From positions 1 through 64,000 of the forward strand of contig NZ_SSHJ01000020.1 in NCBI RefSeq assembly GCF_005925345.1: a stretch of DNA of 64,000 bases. The letters are read 5' to 3'. Positions 17,938 to 26,985 of this stretch are shown here, in pieces; within the stretch, counting starts at the first letter, position 1, and every line of letters starts with the position of its first letter. Both the position numbers and the translations under genes were made by a program. The notes under the pieces were generated by a model. It made no database searches, was not told the origin of the DNA, and saw only the letters and a list, made by a program, of their open reading frames with translations. Source of the stretch: Pedobacter ureilyticus. GTDB lineage: Bacteria; Bacteroidota; Bacteroidia; Sphingobacteriales; Sphingobacteriaceae.

Positions 17938-18495
17938 ATGAAAAAAACAATATTAATTACCCTAATAACCACTACCCTATTTGCCTGCCAAAACAACGCT
18001 AGCATTAATACCGATGAGGCTGGTAAGGTAATTACTACCTATTTAAAAGGTAATCCAGAATATAAAACCACTAGGTTTGATTTTGGCGAGCTTAAATTTA
18101 ACAACGAGAAAGAATATACCGAATTAGAAAACTATCGTAAATTGGCTAACGAGGGCTATATTACACTTACGTTACTAAGTGCAAAAAAGAAATTTCTTTC
18201 TAAAGATAGCAGCTATGTTTACAGTGCCAAACTTACGCAAAAAGCTAGCGATTTTGTTTTAAAGCAAGAAACAGACATGGCAACCGTTAAAGCGGTTACC
18301 TACGAATTGACAGAAGAAAAACCTGTAGATTTCTCTAAAGTAAATGATGCTACTGCTAAAGTAACCGTATCTCTTAAAAAGGTAAATACACCATTTGCTG
18401 CGTTTCAAAGAAAACCAGAAGACAATAGCGAGTTTTTAACCAAAACCTATCGTTTAAAATATGATAAGGAAACAGGTTGGAAAGTGAAGAAATAA
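17938..18495 (+). CDS. Putative lipoprotein, unknown function
   Basis: Type II signal peptide MKKTILITLITTTLFAC with lipobox LFAC (C17). The mature part (about 168 residues) is hydrophilic, Lys/Glu/Thr-rich, and mixes strands such as VTVSLKKVNTPFAAF and TKTYRLKYDKETGWKVKK. I do not recognise a family. The ATG at 17938 is chosen; an upstream in-frame ATG (17902) lies in the dispersed repeat and would bury the signal peptide. The next gene follows after 14 bp, so they may be co-transcribed. Confidence 0.75.
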   Translation: MKKTILITLITTTLFACQNNASINTDEAGKVITTYLKGNPEYKTTRFDFGELKFNNEKEYTELENYRKLANEGYITLTLLSAKKKFLSKDSSYVYSAKLTQKASDFVLKQETDMATVKAVTYELTEEKPVDFSKVNDATAKVTVSLKKVNTPFAAFQRKPEDNSEFLTKTYRLKYDKETGWKVKK

Positions 18496-18509
18496 AATCA
18501 ATTCAGTAA

Positions 18510-19001
18510 ATGAAAATTATAGATAAGATTTTTGATTATGCTTTTACAGTTAGTTTCGTTCTTCTACTTATTGTAATTGCCATGCCAATTCTTGCTATAT
18601 TTCTACTCATTTTCTATCCCATAAATTATTTTCAAGATAAAAAGTTTGAAAAAGAATACTTAATATTCTTAAAGCAGATTAATGGCAAAAATTTCTTCTG
18701 CTATAACAATAGACTGAACTCAAAGGATTTCATAGAAGAAGTAATTATTCCAAATTTAAGGTCAGATGTAGAAATTATCTATCTCGACGGAAAAGAAATT
18801 GTTTCAGACTATCCTCCGAAGTATATTTCGGTTGCGCTGTATCGATTACATAACTATCATAAGTTTCCACATCTTTTAGCGATAAGAAATGATCAAGTTG
18901 TAGATATGTCGGTTAACAATGTTTTTTATACAATTTTAGATCAAAACCAGCCTTTAGATAGATTATTTAATCAAATGAATTCTTTCTTTAACAACAAATA
19001 G
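18510..19001 (+). CDS. Membrane-anchored hypothetical protein
   Basis: 163 residues. One long hydrophobic stretch (about 12-42), possibly a tight helical hairpin, then a soluble domain of about 120 residues with a phenylalanine- and asparagine-rich composition (KNFFCYNNRLNSKDFIEEVI). No family recognised. AT content is higher than in neighbouring genes. It probably forms an operon with the preceding lipoprotein. Confidence 0.65.
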   Translation: MKIIDKIFDYAFTVSFVLLLIVIAMPILAIFLLIFYPINYFQDKKFEKEYLIFLKQINGKNFFCYNNRLNSKDFIEEVIIPNLRSDVEIIYLDGKEIVSDYPPKYISVALYRLHNYHKFPHLLAIRNDQVVDMSVNNVFYTILDQNQPLDRLFNQMNSFFNNK

Positions 19002-19087
19002 ATCAGAGCATCTCTAATTAAAACAACAATCTGTTGTCTTTTCTAAATTCATTATATCACTCATTAAAAAACCAAACTCCACAAAAA

Positions 19088-19108
19088 AAGCCGGCAATCC
19101 ACCGGCTT
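19088..19108 (-). terminator. Terminator of gltA
   Basis: AAGCCGG (19088-19094)/CCGGCTT (19102-19108). On the minus strand it is followed by a run of T. It lies 35 bp beyond the gltA stop. Confidence 0.75.
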
Positions 19109-19142
19109 AGCAATCATATATTTGGTTGTAAAGAGAGTACAA

Positions 19143-20411
19143 TTACATGTGTTTATCTACATCACCAACGTAAATTTGACGTGGTCTGCCGATAGGTTCT
19201 TTATTTTCCCTCATTTCTTTCCACTGTGCAATCCATCCTGGTAAACGACCTAGGGCAAAAAGAACAGTAAACATTTCCGAAGGGAAACCTAAGGCTCTGT
19301 AAATGATACCCGAGTAAAAATCTACATTTGGATATAATTTACGATCGATAAAATATTGATCTGTTAAAGCCGCTTGTTCTAACTTTTTAGCAATTTCTAA
19401 TACGGGATCGTTGATACCTAAGCTTTCTAAGATGTCATCGCAAGCTTTCTTAATGATTTTAGCTCTTGGATCAAAGTTTTTGTAAACACGGTGACCAAAG
19501 CCCATCATACGGAAAGGATCATTTTTATCTTTTGCCTTTGCGATCCACTTGTCGGTATCGCCGCCATCTTCCTTAATACGCTCTAACATCTCGATCACCG
19601 CTTGGTTGGCACCGCCATGCAATGGTCCCCAAAGTGCAGAAATACCGGCAGAAATAGAAGCGTATAAGTTGCAATCCGATGAACCCACAATCCTTACGGT
19701 AGAAGTTGAACAGTTTTGCTCGTGATCTGCGTGAAGAATCAACAACTTGTTCATGGCGCTAACCACTACAGGATTTGGTTCAAAATCTTCGGTACGTTGG
19801 CCAAAAGTCATCCACAAATAGTTGGTAATGTAATCGTATTTGTTTTTTGGATAAATGAGCGGATGTCCTAAAGATTTTTTATAGATAAAAGCTACAATAG
19901 TGGTCATTTTAGCTAACATCTTAATGATGGTATCGTTCTTTTGCTCTTCAGATTGGTTTGCCTCTAAGCTCTCTGGATAAAATGTAGAAAGCGAACAAAC
20001 CAATGAAGACAATTGAGCCATTGGATGAGATTTCGATGGATAGCCATCAAAAAACTTCTTCATATCCTCATGGATCAACGTGTGCATGCTGATATCCTTT
20101 TGGAATTTATCTACCGTTTCTTTAGAAGGTAGCTCGCCATAGATCAATAAATAAGCAACTTCTAAAAAAGAAGCTTTTTCAGCCAGTTCTTCAATCGGAT
20201 AACCGCGATATTTTAAAATACCTTCTTCTCCGTCCAAAAATGTAATAGCACTTTTTGTAGCGCCTGTATTCTTATATCCAAAATCTAACGTAACGTGACC
20301 TGTAAGATCTCTCAATTTTGAAATATCGATAGCTTTCTCGCCTTCTGTTCCGGTAACTATTGGAAACTCATAAGTCTGTCCGTCTATCTTAATTTCTGCA
20401 GTAGTTGACAT
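19143..20411 (-). CDS. gltA: Citrate synthase (type II)
   Basis: Condenses oxaloacetate and acetyl-CoA to citrate, the entry of the TCA cycle; cytosolic. It is 422 residues, the hexameric Gram-negative length. Signatures are FLDGEEGILKYRGYPIEELA at the N-terminus, ILHADHEQNCSTSTVR (first active-site His), GPLHGGANQAVIEML (second His) and MGFGHRVYKNFDPRAKIIK. Catalytic Asp region: YPNVDFYSGI. It is monocistronic, with its own terminator. Confidence 0.97.
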   Translation of the reverse strand: MSTTAEIKIDGQTYEFPIVTGTEGEKAIDISKLRDLTGHVTLDFGYKNTGATKSAITFLDGEEGILKYRGYPIEELAEKASFLEVAYLLIYGELPSKETVDKFQKDISMHTLIHEDMKKFFDGYPSKSHPMAQLSSLVCSLSTFYPESLEANQSEEQKNDTIIKMLAKMTTIVAFIYKKSLGHPLIYPKNKYDYITNYLWMTFGQRTEDFEPNPVVVSAMNKLLILHADHEQNCSTSTVRIVGSSDCNLYASISAGISALWGPLHGGANQAVIEMLERIKEDGGDTDKWIAKAKDKNDPFRMMGFGHRVYKNFDPRAKIIKKACDDILESLGINDPVLEIAKKLEQAALTDQYFIDRKLYPNVDFYSGIIYRALGFPSEMFTVLFALGRLPGWIAQWKEMRENKEPIGRPRQIYVGDVDKHM

Positions 20412-20523
20412 ATATTTAAAATTTTATATAATTATAAGTAGTTATTTTCGTTTATTGAAATTTAAGCCGAAAGAATTATACACTTGTTACATTTTTTCGC
20501 ACTTTCTAATCTGATTTTAATTT

Positions 20524-21075
20524 TTAAATACTTGATTTTGCCTTAATTTCTTCGGCTATTCTCCCACACTCCATCATTTCATCTCCATAATAAGGATTTT
20601 GGATTTTCTTTTCCGAAGAAAGCCAATCGCCACCATCGCCATTATTAGCCATTGGACAATGTTGTACGTAAATTGTACCAGAAGCCAGCGCCGCATGTTT
20701 AAACACCGGGATAACTTCTACGTTTAAATCTGTAAAAGCTGCTCTTTGGGTCTTAATGTCTTTGGCATCGGCAATTTTACCAGCAATAATAGCTGCATTT
20801 TCACAGCCTTCGAACCCTTGTAAAGCTTTAGCCAACTCAGTTGCAGCGGGTTTAGCGGCTTCTAGTTTTGTGGCCACCAAATGATCTTTTAGGTTGATAT
20901 AAGCTGTATAAATATTTTGCAGCTTTTGATCCTTAAAAGTTTGTGGAGCACTAAGTGCTGTATCTGCAGTTACAATGGCAGTATCGTTATTTTCTTTAGC
21001 CTGTTGGTTACTTTGGCAAGACACCAAAGCAGCTAAAGCCAAGGCTACTAAGCCCATATATTTTCTCCCTTGCAT
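20524..21075 (-). CDS. DUF3347 lipoprotein
   Basis: Lipobox LVSC (C20) followed by a helical domain (LQNIYTAYINLKDHLVATK). The C-terminal region has YVQHCPMANNG with H139, C140 and M142, DWLSSE, and NPYYGDEMMECGRI. This HCPM pattern is the hallmark of DUF3347, a domain also fused to CusB-like efflux adaptors, so periplasmic copper or other soft-metal binding is likely. The whole protein is 183 residues, so it stands alone here. It is not next to an efflux gene; the RND operon is 5 kb away on the other strand. Confidence 0.8.
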   Translation of the reverse strand: MQGRKYMGLVALALAALVSCQSNQQAKENNDTAIVTADTALSAPQTFKDQKLQNIYTAYINLKDHLVATKLEAAKPAATELAKALQGFEGCENAAIIAGKIADAKDIKTQRAAFTDLNVEVIPVFKHAALASGTIYVQHCPMANNGDGGDWLSSEKKIQNPYYGDEMMECGRIAEEIKAKSSI

Positions 21076-21172
21076 ACGTATTCTATTTAAAGATTGCTAT
21101 TTGGAAACAATGCATTAAAGGCATGTTTTGTTTTGTGCTCAAAATAGCATTTAAAATTCTAAAAACACAAAA

Positions 21173-21199
21173 AAGGCCTCGATAAAATTACCGAGACCT
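21173..21199 (-). terminator. Terminator of the beta-barrel gene
   Basis: AGGCCTCG and CGAGACCT arms with an A/T-rich loop. T-rich on the minus strand past the stem. Confidence 0.65.
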
Positions 21200-21238
21200 A
21201 ATAATATTATATTATGATTATAATTTATTAACGCTAGT

Positions 21239-21769
21239 TTACAATTTAAAACCATAAGCCAAACGCAAACCTACGTAGCCTGTATTAGAACCATCTTTAG
21301 AAAGTCCTTCGTATTTGGCACCTAAATCCAATCCATTGCTCCAAGCATAACCTACTGCTGGCGAATAGACGAAAGAAGTACCCGAGCCGCTATTGGTACC
21401 AAATGCTGCTCCAGCCTCTGCTAAAGCATAAGCACCTGATCCGGTTGTGCTGAAGAAATATTTCAAACCTGCTTTAGCTGGAATGTAACCAAAGCTGCCA
21501 CCACCCCATTCGTCTTTTCTTGACATGTTGGTATAACCAGCAGTAATTGGAATAGATAGTTGTCTATCTAAATCTACTTGATAACGTAGGTCTGCTCCTA
21601 TGGCGAAACTGAATGCATCACTCGTAGGTACACCTACATTTAAACCAACCCCTAATTTCTGTCTAGAAGGATTTGTAGGTTCTGAAGCAGTTTGAGCGTT
21701 AACATTTGTGGTTACGAAAATAGCTAATGCAGCTACTGCACTTGCCATTAATTTTGTATAAGTTTTCAT
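21239..21769 (-). CDS. Outer-membrane beta-barrel protein
   Basis: Signal peptide MKTYTKLMASAVAALAIFVTTNVNA, then alternating hydrophobic strands (LGVGLNVGVPTSDAFSFAIGADLRYQV) and a C-terminal LRLAYGFKL ending as expected for barrel proteins. 176 residues, about eight strands, like OmpX/OmpW-size barrels. Function unknown. An ATG at 21847 is in frame but would hide the signal peptide behind 26 hydrophilic residues; the ATG at 21769 was chosen. Confidence 0.8.
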   Translation of the reverse strand: MKTYTKLMASAVAALAIFVTTNVNAQTASEPTNPSRQKLGVGLNVGVPTSDAFSFAIGADLRYQVDLDRQLSIPITAGYTNMSRKDEWGGGSFGYIPAKAGLKYFFSTTGSGAYALAEAGAAFGTNSGSGTSFVYSPAVGYAWSNGLDLGAKYEGLSKDGSNTGYVGLRLAYGFKL

Positions 21770-22042
21770 TGTATTTTCTTTTTTAATGGTAATGAAATTA
21801 TCAACACTAGTTATTTCATTATGTTTTAAATTTATTTTGTCTCCCAACTATGTGAACTACAATAGTAGGTTGTATCAAAATATTCAAACAGTGTGCCATG
21901 AAAAATGAAAAAGCGATATTAAAACAAATTAAAACACTATATAACAATAGATTAATTCACTAAATAACCTTTAAAAACATTTGTCAATTTTCGGAAAGAG
22001 CAAACTCAAAGGTTGTACTAAAAACTACACAATCTTGTTACA

Positions 22043-22660
22043 TTAGCTTAATTTACCATCCCAAACTTTAAGTTCCTTTAAGCTGAAATGATAGTTTACC
22101 GTTACCCCTAAATGCTTCCCCTCTACTTCATCTCCCTGACCGCTCTTACGTCTAAACTTTCTTTTCTGCTGCTCACGCTCCCAAATTGGTTTAAGTTCTG
22201 ATGCTAAACGGTAATAATAACGACTTTCATCTTCACCTAAAATGCAAGGCCTGTTAAGCAACACCCAAAAAATAAAAATGTGAATTTGTTTTTCCTGCTC
22301 AAGTTCGAAGTACCTTGTTAAATCACTTAAATTAAGGGCAACCGTTTCAGAGGGTTTTAGACCACTTTCGGGCAATATTTTTTCTACTGTCATAAAAGTT
22401 CGGCGCTGTACCTTTACTTCAATATAAAAGTGCTGTCCTAAGCTATTTACCACCTCTATGTCCGGATATCCTTTTTGGGTAGTTTTTTGGGCTTTAAAGG
22501 GAGTAAATTGATTGATGTGCGCAATAAGCTGTTGCTCATAATGTTCTGAAAAGGCCGCATCGTTTTCGAAAACATAATTCATCTTGCTAACACCATCGCA
22601 GGGTGTGGGGCATACTTTGCAATTAAACACATGGGGTTCTATTTGCAAGTATTGGTGCAT
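22043..22660 (-). CDS. Putative type II restriction endonuclease (PD-(D/E)xK)
   Basis: 205 residues. Residues 66-83 read PDIE, then 11 residues, then IEVKV, a good PD-(D/E)xK nuclease core: D67, E81, K83. Before it, residues 14-21 form CKVCPTPC, a possible zinc-binding cluster. The C-terminal part is basic and ends with a strand-rich segment. The gene starts 3 nt after the stop of a D12-class adenine methyltransferase gene, the usual order of a type II restriction-modification operon. The Met at residue 27 is an alternative start that would remove the Cys cluster. I do not recognise a named enzyme; the nuclease call rests on the motif and context. Confidence 0.7.
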   Translation of the reverse strand: MHQYLQIEPHVFNCKVCPTPCDGVSKMNYVFENDAAFSEHYEQQLIAHINQFTPFKAQKTTQKGYPDIEVVNSLGQHFYIEVKVQRRTFMTVEKILPESGLKPSETVALNLSDLTRYFELEQEKQIHIFIFWVLLNRPCILGEDESRYYYRLASELKPIWEREQQKRKFRRKSGQGDEVEGKHLGVTVNYHFSLKELKVWDGKLS

Positions 22661-22663
22661 AGG

Positions 22664-23779
22664 CTAATAGTTGGTAATAATGAGATGGGTTACCTTTCTG
22701 TTGTTTCGCCCACGTACATTATAGGTGTAATTTTTACCAAAAGTTACCATTTTTATTTGAGGATGGGTATATATTTCGCGAATAAATGGTGTCTCTTTAA
22801 TCACTACCATCCATTTTGCGGGACAGTTAATTAAGAAATTAGCTAATCTTTTTTGGTCGGTTTGTGTAAAAGAATTTTGATCGTATTCTGAAAACTCGCT
22901 ATCGTAAGGCGGATCTAAAAAAATGAAATCTGTAGGCTTTAAATCCATTTTACCCAACATTTCCTCAAAATCTTGATTATAAATATCTGCCTCAGCAAAC
23001 AAGCTTTGTGTGCTTTCGGCAAAAATCAGATTAGCTTTTTGTCTGAAGTTTTTTTTGTTATAAGCGATACCCCCATAAGGAATGTTAAATTCTCCTTTAT
23101 TGTTGTACCTAAACATAGATGCATAGCAAAATTCCCGTACAAAGTACCAATTGGCAGCGGCTTTTGCTTCCGAAAAGATTGGTGTCTTTGCATTTTTGTT
23201 CATCAGCATTCTAAAGAACAGGTAAATGCCACTTTTAATTCCTGTTTCGAAATGATCTTTGAACTCTGCATTATCAAATATCCTATTTTCTTTTTTACAG
23301 ATGCGTTGGATGCGTGTGGCTTTATCCAATAAGCTATCCATCAAATAAAATTGAAGATGCTCGTAATCTTCAATAAAACCAGTATTGTTAAGCGTTATGA
23401 ATTCATCAGGAATATACAAATTAAATATAATATCACCCGCAAATTGTTGGTCATCAAGTGTTATGTAATCAATAAACTGGCTACCTATTTGTTCCCATAA
23501 TTGCACTGCAAACTTGGTAATTTCATCCCAAGCATCAGCGTATTGGTAAAGTACCTCTTTAAATCGCGGCTGATTAATTTGACGATAGAAATTGACAAGA
23601 TCAGTACTTTTATCATTGATAATTACCGGTGTTTTGGGTTGTAATGCAAAAAAAACACCCCCACCGCCAAAAAAAGGTTCGATATAACGCTCAAAAGAAG
23701 GAATATGGTTTTTAAATAAAGCGAACTCCCGATACTTACCACCGGTCCATTTGATAATTGGCTTTATTTTTTGATCCAT
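22664..23779 (-). CDS. DNA adenine methyltransferase, D12 class (Dam/DpnII-like)
   Basis: Transfers methyl to adenine N6 in a short DNA site. Order of motifs is X (IIKWTGGKYRE, residues 8-18), I (YIEPFFGGGGVFF, 32-44), a long target-recognition region, then IV (FIFLDPPYDSEF with DPPY at 289-292). This is the alpha order. The following SEYDQNSFTQTDQKRLA is typical of the Dam group. At 371 residues it is about 90 longer than Dam, mostly between motifs I and IV. The gene directly downstream encodes the likely cognate nuclease. Upstream lies a degenerate REP-like repeat. The recognition sequence cannot be inferred. Confidence 0.88.
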   Translation of the reverse strand: MDQKIKPIIKWTGGKYREFALFKNHIPSFERYIEPFFGGGGVFFALQPKTPVIINDKSTDLVNFYRQINQPRFKEVLYQYADAWDEITKFAVQLWEQIGSQFIDYITLDDQQFAGDIIFNLYIPDEFITLNNTGFIEDYEHLQFYLMDSLLDKATRIQRICKKENRIFDNAEFKDHFETGIKSGIYLFFRMLMNKNAKTPIFSEAKAAANWYFVREFCYASMFRYNNKGEFNIPYGGIAYNKKNFRQKANLIFAESTQSLFAEADIYNQDFEEMLGKMDLKPTDFIFLDPPYDSEFSEYDQNSFTQTDQKRLANFLINCPAKWMVVIKETPFIREIYTHPQIKMVTFGKNYTYNVRGRNNRKVTHLIITNY

Positions 23780-23795
23780 AGCAACTAATGTTAGC

Positions 23796-23853
23796 CGTCA
23801 TCCTAATTTTACAGAACTTATTATAGCTGATACTGAACCCAACCAGCATGACG
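23796..23853. repeat. Degenerate REP-like inverted repeat
   Basis: CGTCAT (23796-23801) and ATGACG (23848-23853) ends, with interior GATACTGAACCC...CCAGC. It sits at the border between the restriction-modification genes and miaA. Confidence 0.5.
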
Positions 23854-23881
23854 ATTATGATTAGGCGAAGATGCAATAATT

Positions 23882-24814
23882 TTAGTTAAAATTCTGCCTC
23901 ACCAAATCTAAGGCTTTATTTTTTACTATTAATTTATCTTCTACTGCCTCTATCCAATCGATTTGCACGCCATCTTTTTCCATCTTTCTAAAAAAAGTCA
24001 TTTGTCGCTTTGCAAATTGGCAAATTGCCGTCCCCAAACGTTCTTTAAGCGTAGTTAAATCCATCTCATTTTTTAGATAAGCAATCACAAACTTATATTC
24101 TAAACCATAAAAAACCAACATTTCTTCGCTCACGCCTGTAGCTATCAAAGCTTGCACTTCTTCTATCAGTCCATTAGCTAAACGATCGTTTAACCTCGAT
24201 AAAATTTTGGTTCTTCGAGTTTCTACATCATTATACAAACCTATCACTAAAGGTTTTAACACAGGTCTTTTTTGCAGTTCTAGCTTGCCATTTTCATGTA
24301 AAAACTGAGCAATTTCTATTGCCCTAACCAATCGTTTGGAAGAACTGTAATCTGCCTGCGCTCTAAGTGCCAGAGGAAATTCATCGAGTTTACTTTTCAG
24401 TTGTTCTTTATCGAGCTGAATTAATTGGTGGCGTAAATTTTCGTTTACTGGAACTGAGGTGAATTGATGGTTTTGCAACAGACTGTGAATATACATACCG
24501 GTACCGCCGCACAAAATGGGCAATCGGTGTTTACTGGCCACCGTTCCGAAGGCCGAGTAAAAATCTTCCTTAAAAGCGTCTACATGGTATTTCTCGCCAG
24601 CATTCTTTATATCAATTAAGTGATAAGGAATCCTAAGACCATCCACAACATATTCCGATAGGTCTTTGCCGGTGCCAATGTCCATTCCTTTAAAAACCTG
24701 CCGGCTATCTGCACTGATAATTTCGCCATTAAAACCTTTGGCTAATTGTACAGCCAGCTTGGTTTTACCCACCGCTGTTGATCCCAGTACAATCAACAAA
24801 TTTTTATCAGACAT
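23882..24814 (-). CDS. miaA: tRNA dimethylallyltransferase
   Basis: Adds a dimethylallyl group to N6 of A37 in tRNAs that read codons beginning with U; cytosolic. P-loop GSTAVGKTKLA (about residues 11-21), then GEIISADSRQVFKGMDIGTGK (DSRQ motif), LCGGTGMYIHSL, and near the C-terminus KRQMTFFRKM. 310 residues, a normal length. It is the last gene of a compact operon. Its ATG overlaps the preceding gene by 8 bp, suggesting translational coupling. Confidence 0.96.
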   Translation of the reverse strand: MSDKNLLIVLGSTAVGKTKLAVQLAKGFNGEIISADSRQVFKGMDIGTGKDLSEYVVDGLRIPYHLIDIKNAGEKYHVDAFKEDFYSAFGTVASKHRLPILCGGTGMYIHSLLQNHQFTSVPVNENLRHQLIQLDKEQLKSKLDEFPLALRAQADYSSSKRLVRAIEIAQFLHENGKLELQKRPVLKPLVIGLYNDVETRRTKILSRLNDRLANGLIEEVQALIATGVSEEMLVFYGLEYKFVIAYLKNEMDLTTLKERLGTAICQFAKRQMTFFRKMEKDGVQIDWIEAVEDKLIVKNKALDLVRQNFN

Positions 24815-25655
24815 TTGTATAGAGATGATATTTGAGGTTTCCCGTATTGAACACTTTCAAAAAGCCTTTCTGAATTAAAAAATCATCCAAATTTAATACT
24901 TTTTGTTCATCGAATGCGAGAACTATTTTTTTGGGTAGGCGATGTGCGTAGTAACGTTGCATTGTATCCGTATCTACATAAAATGTAACCGGATCTGTAT
25001 TTCCAGAAAAATGGAAACCCAACTTATCGTAGCCCTTACCTAACGACCAATCCCGATCAGCATAGGTCATTAAATCATTTACTTTAACCTGTTGCAAAAA
25101 GTGGTTTATTAATTTACCAAGACCACCAACTATGGTATAGCCTGTTTTGGTGGCAAAGCGAACCAGCTCGGCAGATTGGTAGTCATTTCCTTTGCTTTTC
25201 ATAGGCCGAGCCGCTGCGAAACAGGCCACAGCAACGAGCTCTTGGTTAAGCATTAGGCCAAAGTTAAATTTAGTTTTAATGTAGCCCTGCAAATGATGGG
25301 CTTGTAAAAATGCTTTTGCAGGGGCTGCGGCTATGGCAGTTACTTTTGTTTTCCGGCCGTGTAAACTTTCATTTTTACCACAAAAAGAATGTATCCTGCT
25401 CAGTACCTGTTCTCTTTTGTTTAGCCAAACATCCTCCCACAAATGAACCAATAAAATACCTTGTTGCTGATAAGCTACCTGTAAAGATTGTAATTGTTGG
25501 GGCAACAAAAGCGTATTTAACGGAACAAGATTGATATAGACCGAACCTTTTATGGCAACGATATCAAACGGATGCGCTTGAATATTTTCTACCGCATGAT
25601 ACTTTTTCTGTATAGTTAAAAAAAAATCTTCCTGAAATAACCTTTTTATACCCAC
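24807..25655 (-). CDS. Unknown protein with VSR-like and GNAT-like segments
   Basis: 282 residues from a GTG. Residues 60-95 read GILLVHLWEDVWLNKREQVLSRI, which resembles the end of VSR/EDxHD-type nuclease domains (hxxxWExxWxxxxExV). Residues 105-235 resemble a GNAT-like or phage Hef-associated module: AKAFLQAHHLQGY, LMLNQELVAVACF, SAELVRFATKTGYTIVGGLGKLINHF, MTYADRDWSLGKGYDKLGF. In phages such modules often accompany homing nucleases; here it sits in a chromosomal miaA operon with overlaps of 10 bp upstream and 8 bp downstream. Activity is unknown. The nuclease core residues are not obvious, so it may be catalytically dead or a DNA/RNA-binding protein. Confidence 0.5.
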   Translation of the reverse strand: MGIKRLFQEDFFLTIQKKYHAVENIQAHPFDIVAIKGSVYINLVPLNTLLLPQQLQSLQVAYQQQGILLVHLWEDVWLNKREQVLSRIHSFCGKNESLHGRKTKVTAIAAAPAKAFLQAHHLQGYIKTKFNFGLMLNQELVAVACFAAARPMKSKGNDYQSAELVRFATKTGYTIVGGLGKLINHFLQQVKVNDLMTYADRDWSLGKGYDKLGFHFSGNTDPVTFYVDTDTMQRYYAHRLPKKIVLAFDEQKVLNLDDFLIQKGFLKVFNTGNLKYHLYTNV

Positions 25656-26023
25656 TCGTTTTGTTTATATGCTTTGTAACCTATATTTAACGCATTGGTG
25701 ATATGCTCCATTAATGTTTCATCTAACTTTTTGAAATGAAAGCATGATTTACCTTTTAGCAGCTTAATCAAATCTGGATGCAACAGCTCTTTGACTTCTG
25801 GATTGGTATAAATCAGCATAAAATGCAACGTAACGCTACTGGTCATTACCTTCAATCCTGCAAAATAGATTTCATTTCGCTGTTTACCTAACAACATTAT
25901 ATTTTTCTCGCTCCAAAGGTCATATTCTTTGTCAGAATTAATCCTAGAGCTGAAACCAAAAGTTTCGTAAGGCTGCATTGCGGCTCTGATGGTTTGAAAA
26001 ATTTCGATCAAATCTGTTTTCAT
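25646..26023 (-). CDS. DUF1801-like small protein
   Basis: 125 residues. The second half (HPDLIKLLKGKSCFHFKKLDETLMEHI) has the GKSCFHFKKL pattern of the DUF1801/YdhG-like fold, whose function is unknown. The first half includes FGFSSRINSDKEYDLWS. No signal or membrane segment. Its 3' end overlaps the next gene by 10 bp, so the three genes ending in miaA look like one transcript. Family assignment is moderate. Confidence 0.55.
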   Translation of the reverse strand: MKTDLIEIFQTIRAAMQPYETFGFSSRINSDKEYDLWSEKNIMLLGKQRNEIYFAGLKVMTSSVTLHFMLIYTNPEVKELLHPDLIKLLKGKSCFHFKKLDETLMEHITNALNIGYKAYKQNEWV

Positions 26024-26110
26024 CTCAACTTATTTTAGATGGTCGCTTTACAAAGTAAAGGCTTTTGTAAGATAAACGTTGCTAATTTAAAAATGTTCTA
26101 TAAAAAGAAA

Positions 26111-26139
26111 AGCGCCCTTAGTGATTACACTTGGACGCT
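26111..26139 (-). terminator. Terminator of the glycine-zipper lipoprotein gene
   Basis: AGCGCCC...AGTG pairs with CACT...GGACGCT around ATTA. The minus strand continues TTTTCTTTTT. Confidence 0.7.
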
Positions 26140-26162
26140 CTCTTTTATATATATGATAGAGT

Positions 26163-26636
26163 TTATTGCTTAGGTTGCACACGACCGCTTTTTCTGTCTT
26201 CGGCCCTACCAATTACGTAACCTGCACCGGCACCAGCTAAGCCACCAATGATAGCGCCTCTTCCTGATTTCTTATCGATCAAAGCTCCACCAATTGCACC
26301 TACACCGGCGCCAATGGCCGTACCTTTTGCTGCATCGCTCCAGCCTTTTTTCTGAGCTTGGGTATTGGTTACACCACCAGACGAGGTAGTTACGGTATTA
26401 TTGGAACTGTATGATCTTGCCGCACTATTTCTAGCCGCAGCTAACTCAGCCTGATGCTGCTCCTCTACCCTTTGCTTTTCGGCAGCCAACTCGGCTCGTT
26501 TAAAACTATCTAACTTAATGCTATCTCTATAAGCTGTTAAGGCTTGTTGTTTCTCTAAAGCTACTTGCTTTTCGCTTTTACCGCAAGAGGCCAAAACTGT
26601 TGCACCAATTGCAGCTATCATCAATATCTTTTTCAT
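26163..26636 (-). CDS. Glycine-zipper lipoprotein
   Basis: Lipobox LASC (C18). Residues 24-75 are a charged, probably coiled-coil region (EKQQALTAYRDSIK, ELAAEKQRVEEQHQAELAAA), then a Ser/Thr linker. Residues 105-145 form a glycine zipper: AAKGTAIGAGVGAIGG, then RGAIIGGLAGAGAGYVIG. These repeats insert in or lie against membranes (YMGG/OmpA-lipobox type). Envelope role unknown. Single gene with its own terminator. Confidence 0.8.
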   Translation of the reverse strand: MKKILMIAAIGATVLASCGKSEKQVALEKQQALTAYRDSIKLDSFKRAELAAEKQRVEEQHQAELAAARNSAARSYSSNNTVTTSSGGVTNTQAQKKGWSDAAKGTAIGAGVGAIGGALIDKKSGRGAIIGGLAGAGAGYVIGRAEDRKSGRVQPKQ

Positions 26637-26985
26637 TATTCTTAGTTTTAATTATCTAGCAAACACACTTTAACTAAAATAGTTTTTAGCGTCATTTACA
26701 TTATGATATTCATATTTCTGCTAAGGCAAGTCGTAAAAACTATGCCAAAAACAAAATTACGCCACAAAGAATATCACTATTTTGCGTACTGCATTACTCG
26801 GATTTATGTTCCAAAAAACGGCCTCACACTATGATAAACCAACTTAATTTATAGGTCAAAAAAATGTGGATAAGTAATTTGGCACACCAAAAAACCAACA
26901 TGAATTTATAAGAAAAAATACAGTTGCTTTGTTAAGTATTGGATACAAAAACATATATTGTCCAATTAATTTTTGATATCGACAG
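26637..26985. other. Intergenic, nothing recognised
   Basis: A 349-bp divergent promoter region between the glycine-zipper and beta-CASP genes. No exact TAnnTTTG was seen. No repeat or hairpin stands out. Confidence 0.5.

Noticed and set aside
22964..23332. 119-codon plus-strand frame within the methyltransferase gene
   Set aside because: Antisense shadow of a well-supported gene.
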